DNA of 10,054 bases from Candidatus Aminicenantes bacterium RBG_13_64_14. GTDB taxonomy: Bacteria > Acidobacteriota > Aminicenantia > Aminicenantales > Saccharicenantaceae. A program made the position numbers and the translations under genes. This document shows positions 1 through 5,784 of the stretch, one piece after another. The notes under the pieces were generated by a model. The model did no database searches. It saw nothing but the letters and a program-made list of their open reading frames with translations, and had not been told where the DNA came from. Where the stretch lies: positions 1-10,054 of the forward strand of contig MEXZ01000123.1 in the NCBI GenBank assembly GCA_001773855.1, given 5' to 3'. Every line of letters begins with the position of its first letter. Within the stretch, counting starts at the first letter, position 1.

Positions 1-576
1 GGCCTTGTAGTTGGCCATCTCGGCGCCGTGGTCGCCGATGATCTTCAAGCTGAGGTCCTTGGCGAAAACTCCGGCCCGAAAACGGCCCGAGAGGTCGATG
101 CGCATGGTCTCCGGCACCCGGAGCCAGATCTCGTCGGTCGCCCAGGTGCAGGCGGTCTCGGTCCGGCCGATGCCGGTGGCGAAGGCCCCGAGAGCGCCGT
201 AGCTCGGCGTGTGGGAGTCGCTGCCGACGATGACCTTGCCGGGAAGGGCGAAGCCCTGTTCGGGCAGGACCTGGTGGCAGATGCCGGCGTTGATGTCGAA
301 GAAATGGGGGATCCCCTGCTCGGCGACGAACTCCCGGATGGACTTGTGGTTCTGGGCGTACTTATCGTCGGAGGCCGGGACGATGTGGTCGAGGACGATG
401 ACGATCTTCCCGGGCGCCTTGACCTTATTGACGCCGAGCTTACGGAACTCCTGGATGATGGCCGCCGAATTGTCATGGGAGAGGATGGTGTCCGGGGATA
501 CGGTCACGACCTCGCCGGCCTGAACGTCCTTCCCCGCCTTGCGGCCGAGGATCTTTTCCGTCAGCGTTTTGCCCAA
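1..576 (-). CDS. leuC: 3-isopropylmalate/homoaconitate dehydratase large subunit, N-terminal part
   Basis: Aconitase-superfamily large subunit, which isomerises 2-isopropylmalate (or a homologous hydroxy acid) with a [4Fe-4S] cluster; it normally works with a separate small subunit (LeuD). Only 192 N-terminal residues lie in the window, about half or less of a usual ~420-residue protein, and the frame runs open through base 1. Visible motifs are MGKTLTEKILGR at the N-terminus, LDH at 62-64, GICHQVLPEQG near 99-109, and the family signature GSDSHTPSYGALG at 118-130. The three cluster-binding cysteines expected in the C-terminal half are outside the window. The start is a TTG at 576-574, chosen because a perfect AGGAGG lies five bases upstream and MGKTL is the family's usual first sequence; no ATG fits. 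The length and absence of a fused swivel domain at the start fit LeuC/HacA rather than AcnA. Leucine versus lysine or other substrate cannot be decided from this part. Confidence 0.9.
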   Translation of the reverse strand, partial: MGKTLTEKILGRKAGKDVQAGEVVTVSPDTILSHDNSAAIIQEFRKLGVNKVKAPGKIVIVLDHIVPASDDKYAQNHKSIREFVAEQGIPHFFDINAGICHQVLPEQGFALPGKVIVGSDSHTPSYGALGAFATGIGRTETACTWATDEIWLRVPETMRIDLSGRFRAGVFAKDLSLKIIGDHGAEMANYKA

Positions 577-581
577 ATAAA

Positions 582-587
582 CCTCCT
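582..587 (-). promoter_or_regulatory. Ribosome binding site deciding the TTG start of leuC
   Basis: On the minus strand AGGAGG is followed by TTTAT and then the TTG start codon at 576. The spacing is five bases. It supports the non-ATG start, since no ATG or GTG lies nearby in frame. Confidence 0.75.
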
Positions 588-618
588 GGCCTCCCCATTT
601 TATGGGGGCCCGGAGGCC
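588..618 (-). promoter_or_regulatory. Leader hairpin directly upstream of the leuC ribosome site
   Basis: A perfect hairpin CCCCAT-TTT-ATGGGG (593-607) is extended, across an asymmetric bulge, by GGCCT (588-592) pairing with AGGCC (614-618). In the leuC transcript its 3' arm ends one base before AGGAGG, so it could tune access to the ribosome site. There is no T-run, so it is not an obvious terminator. Regulation is an inference from position only. Confidence 0.4.
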
Positions 619-640
619 TTGTCAACGTGGTCTCAGGAAT

Positions 641-665
641 CGTCGTCGTTCCTTGAACGACGACG
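641..665. repeat. Perfect 11-bp inverted repeat
   Basis: CGTCGTCGTTC (641-651) and GAACGACGACG (655-665) are perfect inverted repeats around a 3-base centre. It lies between leuC and the ECF operon, which are divergent. No T-run follows on either strand, so it may be an operator or a cruciform rather than a terminator. The rest of 577-823 holds no gene. Confidence 0.5.
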
Positions 666-694
666 GCACCCCTCGGCCATATCATTAGTGGTAG

Positions 695-747
695 GAACGG
701 GGACATGCCCCGCTACGAGAGAAGCGGGACGTGTCCCCGTTCTTTAT
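695..747 (+). repeat. REP-like 53-bp hairpin element, copy 1
   Basis: The arms at 695-714 and 723-742 (GAACGGGGACATGCCCCGCT against the complement of the 3' arm) pair over 20 positions with two mismatches around an 8-base loop, ACGAGAGA. The same element, 46 of 53 bases identical by eye including the loop-side block CGAGAGAAGCGG, occurs in reverse orientation at 2856-2908. The bases just before the hairpin are GTAG, the tetranucleotide that commonly precedes REP hairpins mobilised by TnpA-REP (RAYT) transposases. No transposase is in the window, so the REP assignment is an inference. Confidence 0.65.
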
Positions 748-823
748 CATGTATAAAAAATGGCTTTCCCTAACCTTTTCCCGGTGATAAAGATATTAAG
801 GGTAAGAAACGCATGAGTCGGCT

Positions 824-1399
824 ATGGAAAATGCCCGCTTCGCTTATTTCCCCAATCTCGAAAAAATCCTCAACGATGCCGAGGCGATGGAAAGCTTCGC
901 AAAATTGAATGCCGATCCCCGAGTCTTCTGGGACTTGGCCGAACCGCACAAACAGAGACTCTATAATTTCATCCAAAAATCCATGTCGTTTTCCACGGAG
1001 TCCGACGACGTCTTTCAGGAAACTCTCTTGCGAGGATTGAGGTATTTCGCCTCTTATCACAGAGAGAAGAGCTTCAGCACGTGGCTTTTCGCGATCGCCC
1101 ATAACGAGATTAGGAAGCACTTCAAGAACTTGCACCGAGATATGTCCCTCCCGCTGGCGGAGAGCCTGATCCGCGGGGCCGAGCAAACAAACCTCCATTT
1201 GGTCCGCGAGGTCTACCGCTTCGCCGACAGCCTGAAGCCAAAACACAAGGAAATATTCTTCCTTTTCTACGACAGCGGCTTCAGCGTCGCTGAAATTTCC
1301 CGCGTCACTGGCGTCCGAGAAGGAAACGTGAAATTCATCCTGAACCGGGCCCGAAATTCCCTCCGAGAACGTTTGGGAGCAAACCATGGAAACCCATGA
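824..1399 (+). CDS. ECF-family RNA polymerase sigma factor (module A)
   Basis: Cytoplasmic alternative sigma factor of the extracytoplasmic-function group, 191 residues, normal for the family. Region sigma2 spans about 42-105, with the core-binding DDVFQETLLRGLR segment at 61-73 and the -10-reading helix around STWLFAIAHNEIRKHF (85-100). Region sigma4 spans about 128-183 and ends in the helix-turn-helix VAEISRVTGVREGNVKFILN (155-174). The N-terminal ~35 residues precede sigma2 and are longer than in minimal ECF factors. The ATG at 824 has only a weak ribosome site (GAGTC); no better in-frame start is seen upstream. The stop overlaps the next gene by 14 bases, typical of sigma/anti-sigma pairs. 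Base composition looks less GC-rich than in the flanking leuC and sppA genes. The class and target promoters cannot be told from sequence alone. Confidence 0.88.
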   Translation: MENARFAYFPNLEKILNDAEAMESFAKLNADPRVFWDLAEPHKQRLYNFIQKSMSFSTESDDVFQETLLRGLRYFASYHREKSFSTWLFAIAHNEIRKHFKNLHRDMSLPLAESLIRGAEQTNLHLVREVYRFADSLKPKHKEIFFLFYDSGFSVAEISRVTGVREGNVKFILNRARNSLRERLGANHGNP

Positions 1400-1727
1400 C
1401 CCTTTTGACGAAGAATTGAAAGAACTTGTCCGGAGCGTCGAGCGTATCGTCCCGTCGGACCTGGAGGCAAAAGTCCGGGCCGAGGCCAAAGCGCCGCGGC
1501 CTCAGCTCAAGTCCCGATTCCCGTTCATCCGGCGGCGGATCTTCATTGTCCCCCTCTCCAGCGCGGCCGCCGTCCTGCTGGCCTTTCTGTTGCTAGTCCC
1601 GTTGTTCCGCGGCCGGCAGGCGCCTGTGATCACGGAGATCCGGACGGAATTCGAGCTCGCTGATAAGAACATCAAGATTATTTTTATCCAGAAACCGGAT
1701 TTTCCGGTTTTATTAACCGTCATCTAA
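1386..1727 (+). CDS. Small single-span membrane protein, probable anti-sigma factor (module A)
   Basis: 113 residues. There is an acidic cytoplasmic N-terminus (1-40), a basic stretch RFPFIRRR (44-51), one hydrophobic span at about 52-74, and a short C-terminal tail ending KNIKIIFIQKPDFPVL that should lie outside the membrane (positive-inside rule). Its ATG lies inside the end of the sigma gene in another frame, which suggests translational coupling. That position and topology are those of an anti-sigma factor. However, it lacks the H-x3-C-x2-C zinc motif of ZAS anti-sigma factors (it has no cysteine at all) and is much shorter than FecR-type regulators. The role is inferred from context; a small accessory membrane protein is the alternative. 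Confidence 0.75.
   Translation: METHDPFDEELKELVRSVERIVPSDLEAKVRAEAKAPRPQLKSRFPFIRRRIFIVPLSSAAAVLLAFLLLVPLFRGRQAPVITEIRTEFELADKNIKIIFIQKPDFPVLLTVI
1692..1710 (+). promoter_or_regulatory. Hairpin at the end of the membrane-protein gene
   Basis: AAACCGGA-TTT-TCCGGTTT is a perfect 8-bp stem with a 3-base loop, followed by TATTAA, lying inside the last codons of the 113-residue protein. It could act as a partial terminator or RNA-stability element that sets the downstream gene's level. The T-rich tail is short, so a full terminator is unlikely. Confidence 0.35.
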
Positions 1728-1740
1728 AGGAGATCGAAAT

Positions 1741-2859
1741 ATGAATAGGAAACGGCTTCTCTTGGGAATGGTCCTCATGTCGTGTTTCTGCCTCAGTTGG
1801 GCGAATTCCGCTCCTAGCTTTTCCTGTCAGGCTGATCAGGAACGGCCGGCCAAGTTGGAAACTCAGGAACCCTCCTCTAAGACTCCCCAACTTGTACTCA
1901 AAACCTACACCCTGAAGCACATCAAGCCGGAAGCCATACTGGACATCGCTTTACTCTATGTACATGAGGCCAAGTATTTTGAAAACATGCTCACTGTAAG
2001 AATTTGGGATAATCAAATTTCCAGATTCGAGGAACTGCTTAACAAGCTCGATGTGGAAAAGAAAACGATCCAATTCCAGGTCTTCGCTATCGTCGCCTCT
2101 CGCGACCAGGGAGAGGGACAAAAAATGAAAGAGACCCGGGAACAGGCGGCCGCACTTGCTCTAACGATGTCCTTGCCGTCTTCCAACCCAAAAACGAGCC
2201 CATCTGAAAAAGTGAAGTATACAGGTGATCCCATCACCTTGAAGTACAAGGAGACGGACCTTCGGGACGTCGTCCTCGGCCTAGCCCAGTTCGCCCGATT
2301 GAACGTGATCTTCGACGCGGACGTCCGGGGCATCGTGACCTGCAATCTTCAAGATGTCCCATGGGACCAGGCCCTCGACATCATACTCAAACAGAACAAC
2401 ATGGGGAAAACCATCGAGGGGAAAGTGCTTCGGATCGCTCCCTTGAGGATTCTCAGCCGCGAGCAAAATCCGGAAAAAGGTGACGTCATCGAAAATATGG
2501 ACCTGAAAAAGGTCTTGGATGAATTGAAGACACTCTGGAATTTTAAAACCTATGAGGTCGACGGTCCTTCTTTCCTGAGCGTCCACGAAGACTCGGGCCC
2601 GAATAACTTCAAACTGGTCACCAACCGCGCCTTGAACTTGGTCGTTTCGAATGTCAAAGTCCTGGGCGACGAAGCCGGAAAAAGGACCGTTTCCATCGGG
2701 CAGCTGAAACTCACGGGCATGGCCAATTTCGTCGATTATGTCTTCATCGACACCCAGGGCGTCACGCTGAAAGAAAGGGGTTATTTGGTCGCAGGCGTCA
2801 GCGGATACGGTTCGGCCTCAAACGCCCTGATCCTCGTGATAAGCGCCGAGATCAAATAA
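1741..2859 (+). CDS. Exported protein with secretin-type N-domains, lacking a secretin channel
   Basis: 372 residues, third gene of the ECF module A operon, with AAAGGAG seven bases before the ATG. The N-terminus is a signal peptide (RKRLLL then a hydrophobic run); cleavage after ANSA (24) or a marginal lipobox LMSC (12-15) are both possible. Residues ~50-118 (KTYTLKHIKPEAILDIALLY, then FEELLNKLDVEKKTIQF) match a secretin N1-like domain. Residues ~164-235 match the STN/N0 domain, with LRDVVLGLAQFARLNVIFDA, VPWDQALDIIL and VLRIAPL as in PilQ. Residues 250-372 are a further beta-rich domain I do not recognise. The beta-barrel channel domain of secretins is absent, and the N1-like domain precedes the STN domain, the reverse of the usual order. 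STN domains also form the signalling domain of TonB-dependent transducers that work with ECF/FecR pairs. A periplasmic sensor or scaffold role is therefore plausible but is an inference. Confidence 0.8.
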   Translation: MNRKRLLLGMVLMSCFCLSWANSAPSFSCQADQERPAKLETQEPSSKTPQLVLKTYTLKHIKPEAILDIALLYVHEAKYFENMLTVRIWDNQISRFEELLNKLDVEKKTIQFQVFAIVASRDQGEGQKMKETREQAAALALTMSLPSSNPKTSPSEKVKYTGDPITLKYKETDLRDVVLGLAQFARLNVIFDADVRGIVTCNLQDVPWDQALDIILKQNNMGKTIEGKVLRIAPLRILSREQNPEKGDVIENMDLKKVLDELKTLWNFKTYEVDGPSFLSVHEDSGPNNFKLVTNRALNLVVSNVKVLGDEAGKRTVSIGQLKLTGMANFVDYVFIDTQGVTLKERGYLVAGVSGYGSASNALILVISAEIK

Positions 2860-2908
2860 AGAGAGGGGACACGCACCGCTTCTCTCGAAGCGGTTCATGT
2901 CCCCGTTC
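2856..2908 (-). repeat. REP-like 53-bp hairpin element, copy 2 (inverted)
   Basis: On the minus strand this matches the element at 695-747 with seven differences over 53 bases, including the shared blocks GAACGGGGACATG, CGAGAGAAGCGG and GTGTCCCC and the TTTAT end. It folds as a long imperfect hairpin, GGGGACACGCACCGCTTC against GAAGCGGTTCATGTCCCC with a TCTC loop. Its inner end overlaps the stop codon of the secretin-like gene. It lies between two convergent operons and may also reduce read-through. The remaining 2909-2976 holds no gene and no clear terminator. Confidence 0.65.
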
Positions 2909-2976
2909 AGATCCTCCTCGGACGCTGCCAAAACGGGCGGCGGCCGGACGTCTTAAGCCGGAAGAATTCGGGTAGA

Positions 2977-3360
2977 TTACTCCAGCCAGATCTTGATGAG
3001 GGCGCCGTCGTCGCGGATCTCGATGAGGGACGCGGGGCCGGCCTTCTTCAGGTCGGCGAAGAGGGCCTTGAGGTCGATTTCGCAGTTCCCATCGTCGACC
3101 TTGAAATGCCGGCTATCCGTGCATTTCAGGAGCACTTCGATGAGGGCCAGGGGCAGGGTCACGCTGACCCGCTCATCTTTGTCCCGGCTGTCCGTGATCA
3201 GGATCTTGAGCCATTTGGCCTCCCGGCCCTCTTCGTAGGCCGGGTTTTTCTTGACGGCCTTCTGGATGGCCTTGAAGTCGTTGTGGTTGGCCGCGGCGGC
3301 CGGGACGGCGAGAATTCCCAGACAGAAAACACCCAAGATAACCAACGATATTATTTTCAC
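2977..3360 (-). CDS. Small exported protein with YvlB/LiaX-like domain (module B)
   Basis: 127 residues, last gene of the module B operon, 24 bp after the TPR gene, with AGAGGAG upstream of the ATG. A signal peptide covers residues 1-24 (ISLVILGVFCLGILAVPAAA). Mature residues 48-127 form one domain: WLKILI, then VSVTLPLALIEVLL (66-79), then DLKALFADL, then IEIRDDGALIKIWLE at the very end. The same domain ends the neighbouring 282-residue protein. From memory it resembles the acidic domain with LPLAL and DDG-IW-E features found in YvlB/LiaX-type envelope-stress proteins; that match has not been tested by search. Two cysteines (80, 93) could form a disulfide after export. Function is unknown. 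Its place in an ECF operon suggests an envelope-stress or ligand-sensing role. Confidence 0.75.
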   Translation of the reverse strand: MKIISLVILGVFCLGILAVPAAAANHNDFKAIQKAVKKNPAYEEGREAKWLKILITDSRDKDERVSVTLPLALIEVLLKCTDSRHFKVDDGNCEIDLKALFADLKKAGPASLIEIRDDGALIKIWLE

Positions 3361-3384
3361 GTTTATTCTCCTCTTCGATTTCCT

Positions 3385-4233
3385 TTATTCGATCCAGATC
3401 TCGATGACCGAGCCGTCGTCGCCCGTGATTTTAAGGAAGCTTTGCTTAGACTTGGCCAAGTCGCTCAGAATCTTGTTGAGATCATAACCCTTCTTCCGGA
3501 GGTCGGCCCGGTCTTCCTCGTCGATGGCGCTCAATGCCAGGTCGGCCAGGGCCCAGGGGATGTTCAGCGAGAGCGCGGGTTCCTTCCGGCCCTTCTCCCA
3601 GATCCGGATCTTGATCATCCGCGGCGACTCGGACCTGGGTGTCCTGTCTTCGACGGTTTTCAGGCTTTCGGGCGAGACGCGGAGGAGGGCGATCCGGGCT
3701 CGGTCGAGGAGCTCCGGGTCCTTCTCGGACTCGACGATCTTCATGAGGACGGGCGCGGCCCTGGCGGCGACCTTCTTGTCTGAGACGAAGCTCAGCTTGT
3801 AGGCCGCATAATAGCGGACGACCTTGTTCTCGTGTCCGAGCCGGCCTTCGATGTCCCGGAGCGCGGACGCGTCGCCCTTTTCATAGAGCACGAAAGCCAG
3901 TTCGACGATCGAACCCTCGGATTCCTCGACGAGGCTGGGCTTGGCGTCGGCAAGCTGGATATAGTCCTTGTAGGCCCGCAGGGCTTCCCTCTCCCGGCCG
4001 CCGAGACCGCTCAGACACTCTCCTTTATAGAAGAGCGCCTGACCCGCCCAGGGGCTATCGGGGTATTTCTCGCGGAGTTCGCCTAGTTTGTCCAGGGCGG
4101 CGTTCCAGTTCTTGTCGTAGACAAGCAGCTTGGCTTCCCGGAAAAGCGTCTCATCCGGGGTCGTTTGGGCTTGAAGGCCCGACGCCAGGGACAGGACGAC
4201 GAGAAAACCGATGATAGCGGTGAGTGTTTTCAT
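3385..4233 (-). CDS. Exported TPR/helical-repeat protein with YvlB/LiaX-like C-terminal domain (module B)
   Basis: 282 residues. The signal peptide is 1-22, with predicted cleavage at LQA/Q. Residues ~28-98 carry TPR-type helices (AALDKLGELREKYPDSPWAG, then ALFYKGECLSGLG and EREALRAYKDYIQ), as in YbgF/CpoB-like periplasmic proteins. Residues ~105-190 are alpha-helical pairs of HEAT-like spacing (KVVRYYAAYKLSFVSD; ELLDRARIALLRVSP). Residues 205-282 are the domain shared with the next gene: IKIRIW, IPWALADLAL, DLNKILSDL, then DDGSVIEIWIE at the terminus. The ATG lies one base after the stop of the anti-sigma gene, with an AGAGGG ribosome site, so translation is probably coupled. It may bind envelope partners through the repeats and pass a signal through the shared domain; that is an inference. 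Confidence 0.8.
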   Translation of the reverse strand: MKTLTAIIGFLVVLSLASGLQAQTTPDETLFREAKLLVYDKNWNAALDKLGELREKYPDSPWAGQALFYKGECLSGLGGREREALRAYKDYIQLADAKPSLVEESEGSIVELAFVLYEKGDASALRDIEGRLGHENKVVRYYAAYKLSFVSDKKVAARAAPVLMKIVESEKDPELLDRARIALLRVSPESLKTVEDRTPRSESPRMIKIRIWEKGRKEPALSLNIPWALADLALSAIDEEDRADLRKKGYDLNKILSDLAKSKQSFLKITGDDGSVIEIWIE

Positions 4234-4234
4234 G

Positions 4235-5032
4235 TCAGATCCCTCTTTCCAGTTCTTTCCTGACCAGGTTGATCTTCAGGAGGAGCTGGCGCTCCTCGAC
4301 GAAGCCACGGATCTTGTGGAGCTCGGCCGCGGAAAGCTCCTCGCTGATCTGGGAGAGCTCCAGGAAGAGCATCTCGATCTGGTCGCAGATGGCCTTGGCC
4401 TTGGCCATCTGGAACCGCTCGAGCTGGGCGTTGAGGTACTTTTTTTTCGAAAGGAGGTCCCGGGCCTGTTCCGAACTGAACGCGGTCGGCGCCGCGCCGC
4501 CTTCCCCGGCCGATTCGAAGACGTCGAGAAGGACATATTGGCTCTTCTCCAGGTAGTCCAGGGTGTTCCGGCGGGCCATTTCGAGCTCGGCCCTATCCAG
4601 GAACTCTCCGGACGCGTAATAGCCCGTGTCCCCGCCCGGACGGGGCCCGGGGGTTCTCAAGGCCAGGTACATGGCGGCCGCGCCGACGATGAGGCCGGCG
4701 GCGAGCCCGGCCAGCACCGGCTTCATCCGGAGCGGGAAGGCCCAGGCCCGGAACCAGCCCGCCCGCGGAGCCTTTTCCGGCTTGCCGGCATCGGCCAGGA
4801 CGCGGTCGGCGATCACGGCGGGAAGGGCCTCCCAATTCACGGAGGCGACCGCCTGGCGGATCTCGGCCTTGACGGCTTCTGTCTTTTCCAGGACCCGGCT
4901 CATCTCATCGGCCTCGGCCCGGCAATCGGGGCACTTTACGAGATGTTCGGTCATCGTCCGTCTCCTCCCTTCCTCCAGGTCGCCCGAGAGGAAGGCCGCC
5001 CAATCGTCCCTGTTCAGCGCGCATTTATTCAT
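4235..5032 (-). CDS. Zinc-finger transmembrane anti-sigma factor (module B)
   Basis: 265 residues from the chosen ATG. The cytoplasmic N-terminus carries the ZAS motif, H30-LVK-C34-PD-C37, inside EHLVKCPDCRAE, which in this family binds zinc and holds the ECF sigma factor inactive. A single membrane span lies at about 105-126 (VLAGLAAGLIVGAAAMYLAL). The extracytoplasmic part (~127-265) is helical and rich in charged residues, with regular hydrophobic spacing suggesting coiled coil, especially 165-265. I chose ATG 5032, two bases after the sigma stop, because MNKCALNRDDWAAFLSG is a typical anti-sigma start; the GTG at 5062 would add ten residues that lie inside the sigma gene. The long outer region may contact the exported proteins encoded just downstream. 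No protease-recognition site can be named. Confidence 0.87.
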   Translation of the reverse strand: MNKCALNRDDWAAFLSGDLEEGRRRTMTEHLVKCPDCRAEADEMSRVLEKTEAVKAEIRQAVASVNWEALPAVIADRVLADAGKPEKAPRAGWFRAWAFPLRMKPVLAGLAAGLIVGAAAMYLALRTPGPRPGGDTGYYASGEFLDRAELEMARRNTLDYLEKSQYVLLDVFESAGEGGAAPTAFSSEQARDLLSKKKYLNAQLERFQMAKAKAICDQIEMLFLELSQISEELSAAELHKIRGFVEERQLLLKINLVRKELERGI

Positions 5033-5034
5033 CG

Positions 5035-5622
5035 TTATATCCCCAAATCCGGCGTCAGCCACTTTCTGAGATTCTGGACGGCCTTGAAATGGAGCGACTT
5101 GGCCGTCCCGACCGAAATCCGCATGGCTTCGGAGATCTCGTTGAACTGAAGCTCGTTGTAATGTCTCATGACGAAAACCATTTTCTGCCTGTTGGCCAGC
5201 TTTTCGACGGACCGCTCAAAAGCGCTCCGGAGGTCGGACGCGGCCGAATCCGAGGCCCTGTCCTCGACCGCGACCGGGATCTCCTCGAGAGGCTTGGACG
5301 TCTCCCATTCGCGCCGTTTCATCTGGTGTTTCCGGTAGCTGTCGATGCTGATGTTCTTGGCCATCTGCAGGAGCCAGCCTTGGAACGAATTGCCGGGCTT
5401 GTAGAGGCCGGCCTTCTGATAGAGCCGGAGGAACGTTTCCTGGACGGCGTCGAGCGCGTCTTCGCGGTTGCGGAGGATGGAGTAGGCCATGACGAACACT
5501 TTCTGCTGATAGAGCCGGATGACGGTCATGAAAGCTTCCCGGTCCCCGTCCTGGATACGCTCCAATAGAGAGGCGATTTCGGTCGGCTCGGCCATCGTTC
5601 CGGGATCCTTTCGTTCGTCCAC
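5035..5622 (-). CDS. ECF-family RNA polymerase sigma factor (module B)
   Basis: 195 residues, first gene of the four-gene module B operon. Region sigma2 is at about 28-100: EAFMTVIRLYQQKVFVMAYS, then DALDAVQETFLRLYQ (55-69), then FQGWLLQMAKNISIDSYRKH (80-99). Region sigma4 is at about 136-188, with LANRQKMVFVMRHYNELQFN and the helix-turn-helix EISEAMRISVGTAKSLHFKA. The start is taken as GTG 5622, with GAGGAG nine bases upstream; an ATG at residue 10 (5595) is the alternative, with a weaker and more distant AAAGG. It differs clearly from the other sigma factor in the window, so they are separate systems rather than a recent duplication. It is followed after two bases by its anti-sigma gene. 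A housekeeping-type promoter lies upstream. Confidence 0.92.
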   Translation of the reverse strand: MDERKDPGTMAEPTEIASLLERIQDGDREAFMTVIRLYQQKVFVMAYSILRNREDALDAVQETFLRLYQKAGLYKPGNSFQGWLLQMAKNISIDSYRKHQMKRREWETSKPLEEIPVAVEDRASDSAASDLRSAFERSVEKLANRQKMVFVMRHYNELQFNEISEAMRISVGTAKSLHFKAVQNLRKWLTPDLGI

Positions 5623-5660
5623 GTGTGTCCGCTCCTCGATCCGCCGATGAGTATTAGCTT

Positions 5661-5673
5661 TTCCCTAAGGGAA
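5661..5673. promoter_or_regulatory. Possible operator at the module B start site
   Basis: TTCCCT-A-AGGGAA is a perfect 6-bp dyad sitting just downstream of the predicted -10 box, where a repressor could block initiation. Its half AAGGGAAC (5667-5674) recurs at 5700-5707 beside the -35 box, 33 bp away, or about three helical turns. Longer 7-bp arms, GCCGATG (5643-5649) and CATCGGC (5688-5694), surround it. The binding protein is unknown. Confidence 0.4.
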
Positions 5674-5701
5674 CTGTATGATGTTGCCATCGGCAGGTCA
5701 A
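5673..5701 (-). promoter_or_regulatory. Sigma70-like promoter of the module B operon
   Basis: On the minus strand TTGACC (5701-5696) is followed by exactly 17 bases and TACAGT (5678-5673), a good -35 and fair -10. Transcription would start near 5666 and give a leader of about 44 bases before the GTG. I see no clear GGAAC/CGTC-type ECF promoter here, so autoregulation by the encoded sigma is not evident. Confidence 0.55.
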
Positions 5702-5784
5702 GGGAACGATTAGCCGGTCCGACACCTTGAAACTCCTCTCATGGGGACTTCACAGGGTACAACGAAGCGAAATGGTCAAAGGTT

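Noticed and set aside
28..756. Long plus-strand open frame (242 codons) over the left end
   Set aside because: It lies opposite leuC, whose protein has the aconitase signature, and then runs through hairpins; GC-rich antisense frames stay open by chance.
813..896. Possible 27-codon leader frame before the module A sigma gene
   Set aside because: It starts at an ATG with AAGGG about ten bases upstream and overlaps the sigma start out of frame, but no conservation or composition supports translation; it may only borrow the ribosome site.
770..1489. 239-codon minus-strand frame
   Set aside because: Antisense to the ECF sigma gene, which has clear sigma2 and sigma4 regions.
1692..1727. Full rho-independent terminator between the membrane-protein gene and the secretin-like gene
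   Set aside because: The T-rich tail is short, and a strong ribosome site and the next gene follow within 31 bases, so read-through is expected.
3106..3783. 225-codon plus-strand frame
   Set aside because: Antisense to the two module B exported proteins, which have signal peptides, ribosome sites and operon spacing; it shows no domain.
5033..5062. Extra ten N-terminal codons for the anti-sigma factor
   Set aside because: The GTG start lies inside the sigma gene without a clear ribosome site; ATG 5032 gives a typical anti-sigma N-terminus.
4211..5149. 312-codon plus-strand frame
   Set aside because: Antisense to the zinc-finger anti-sigma gene and the end of the sigma gene, with a low-complexity sequence and no domain.
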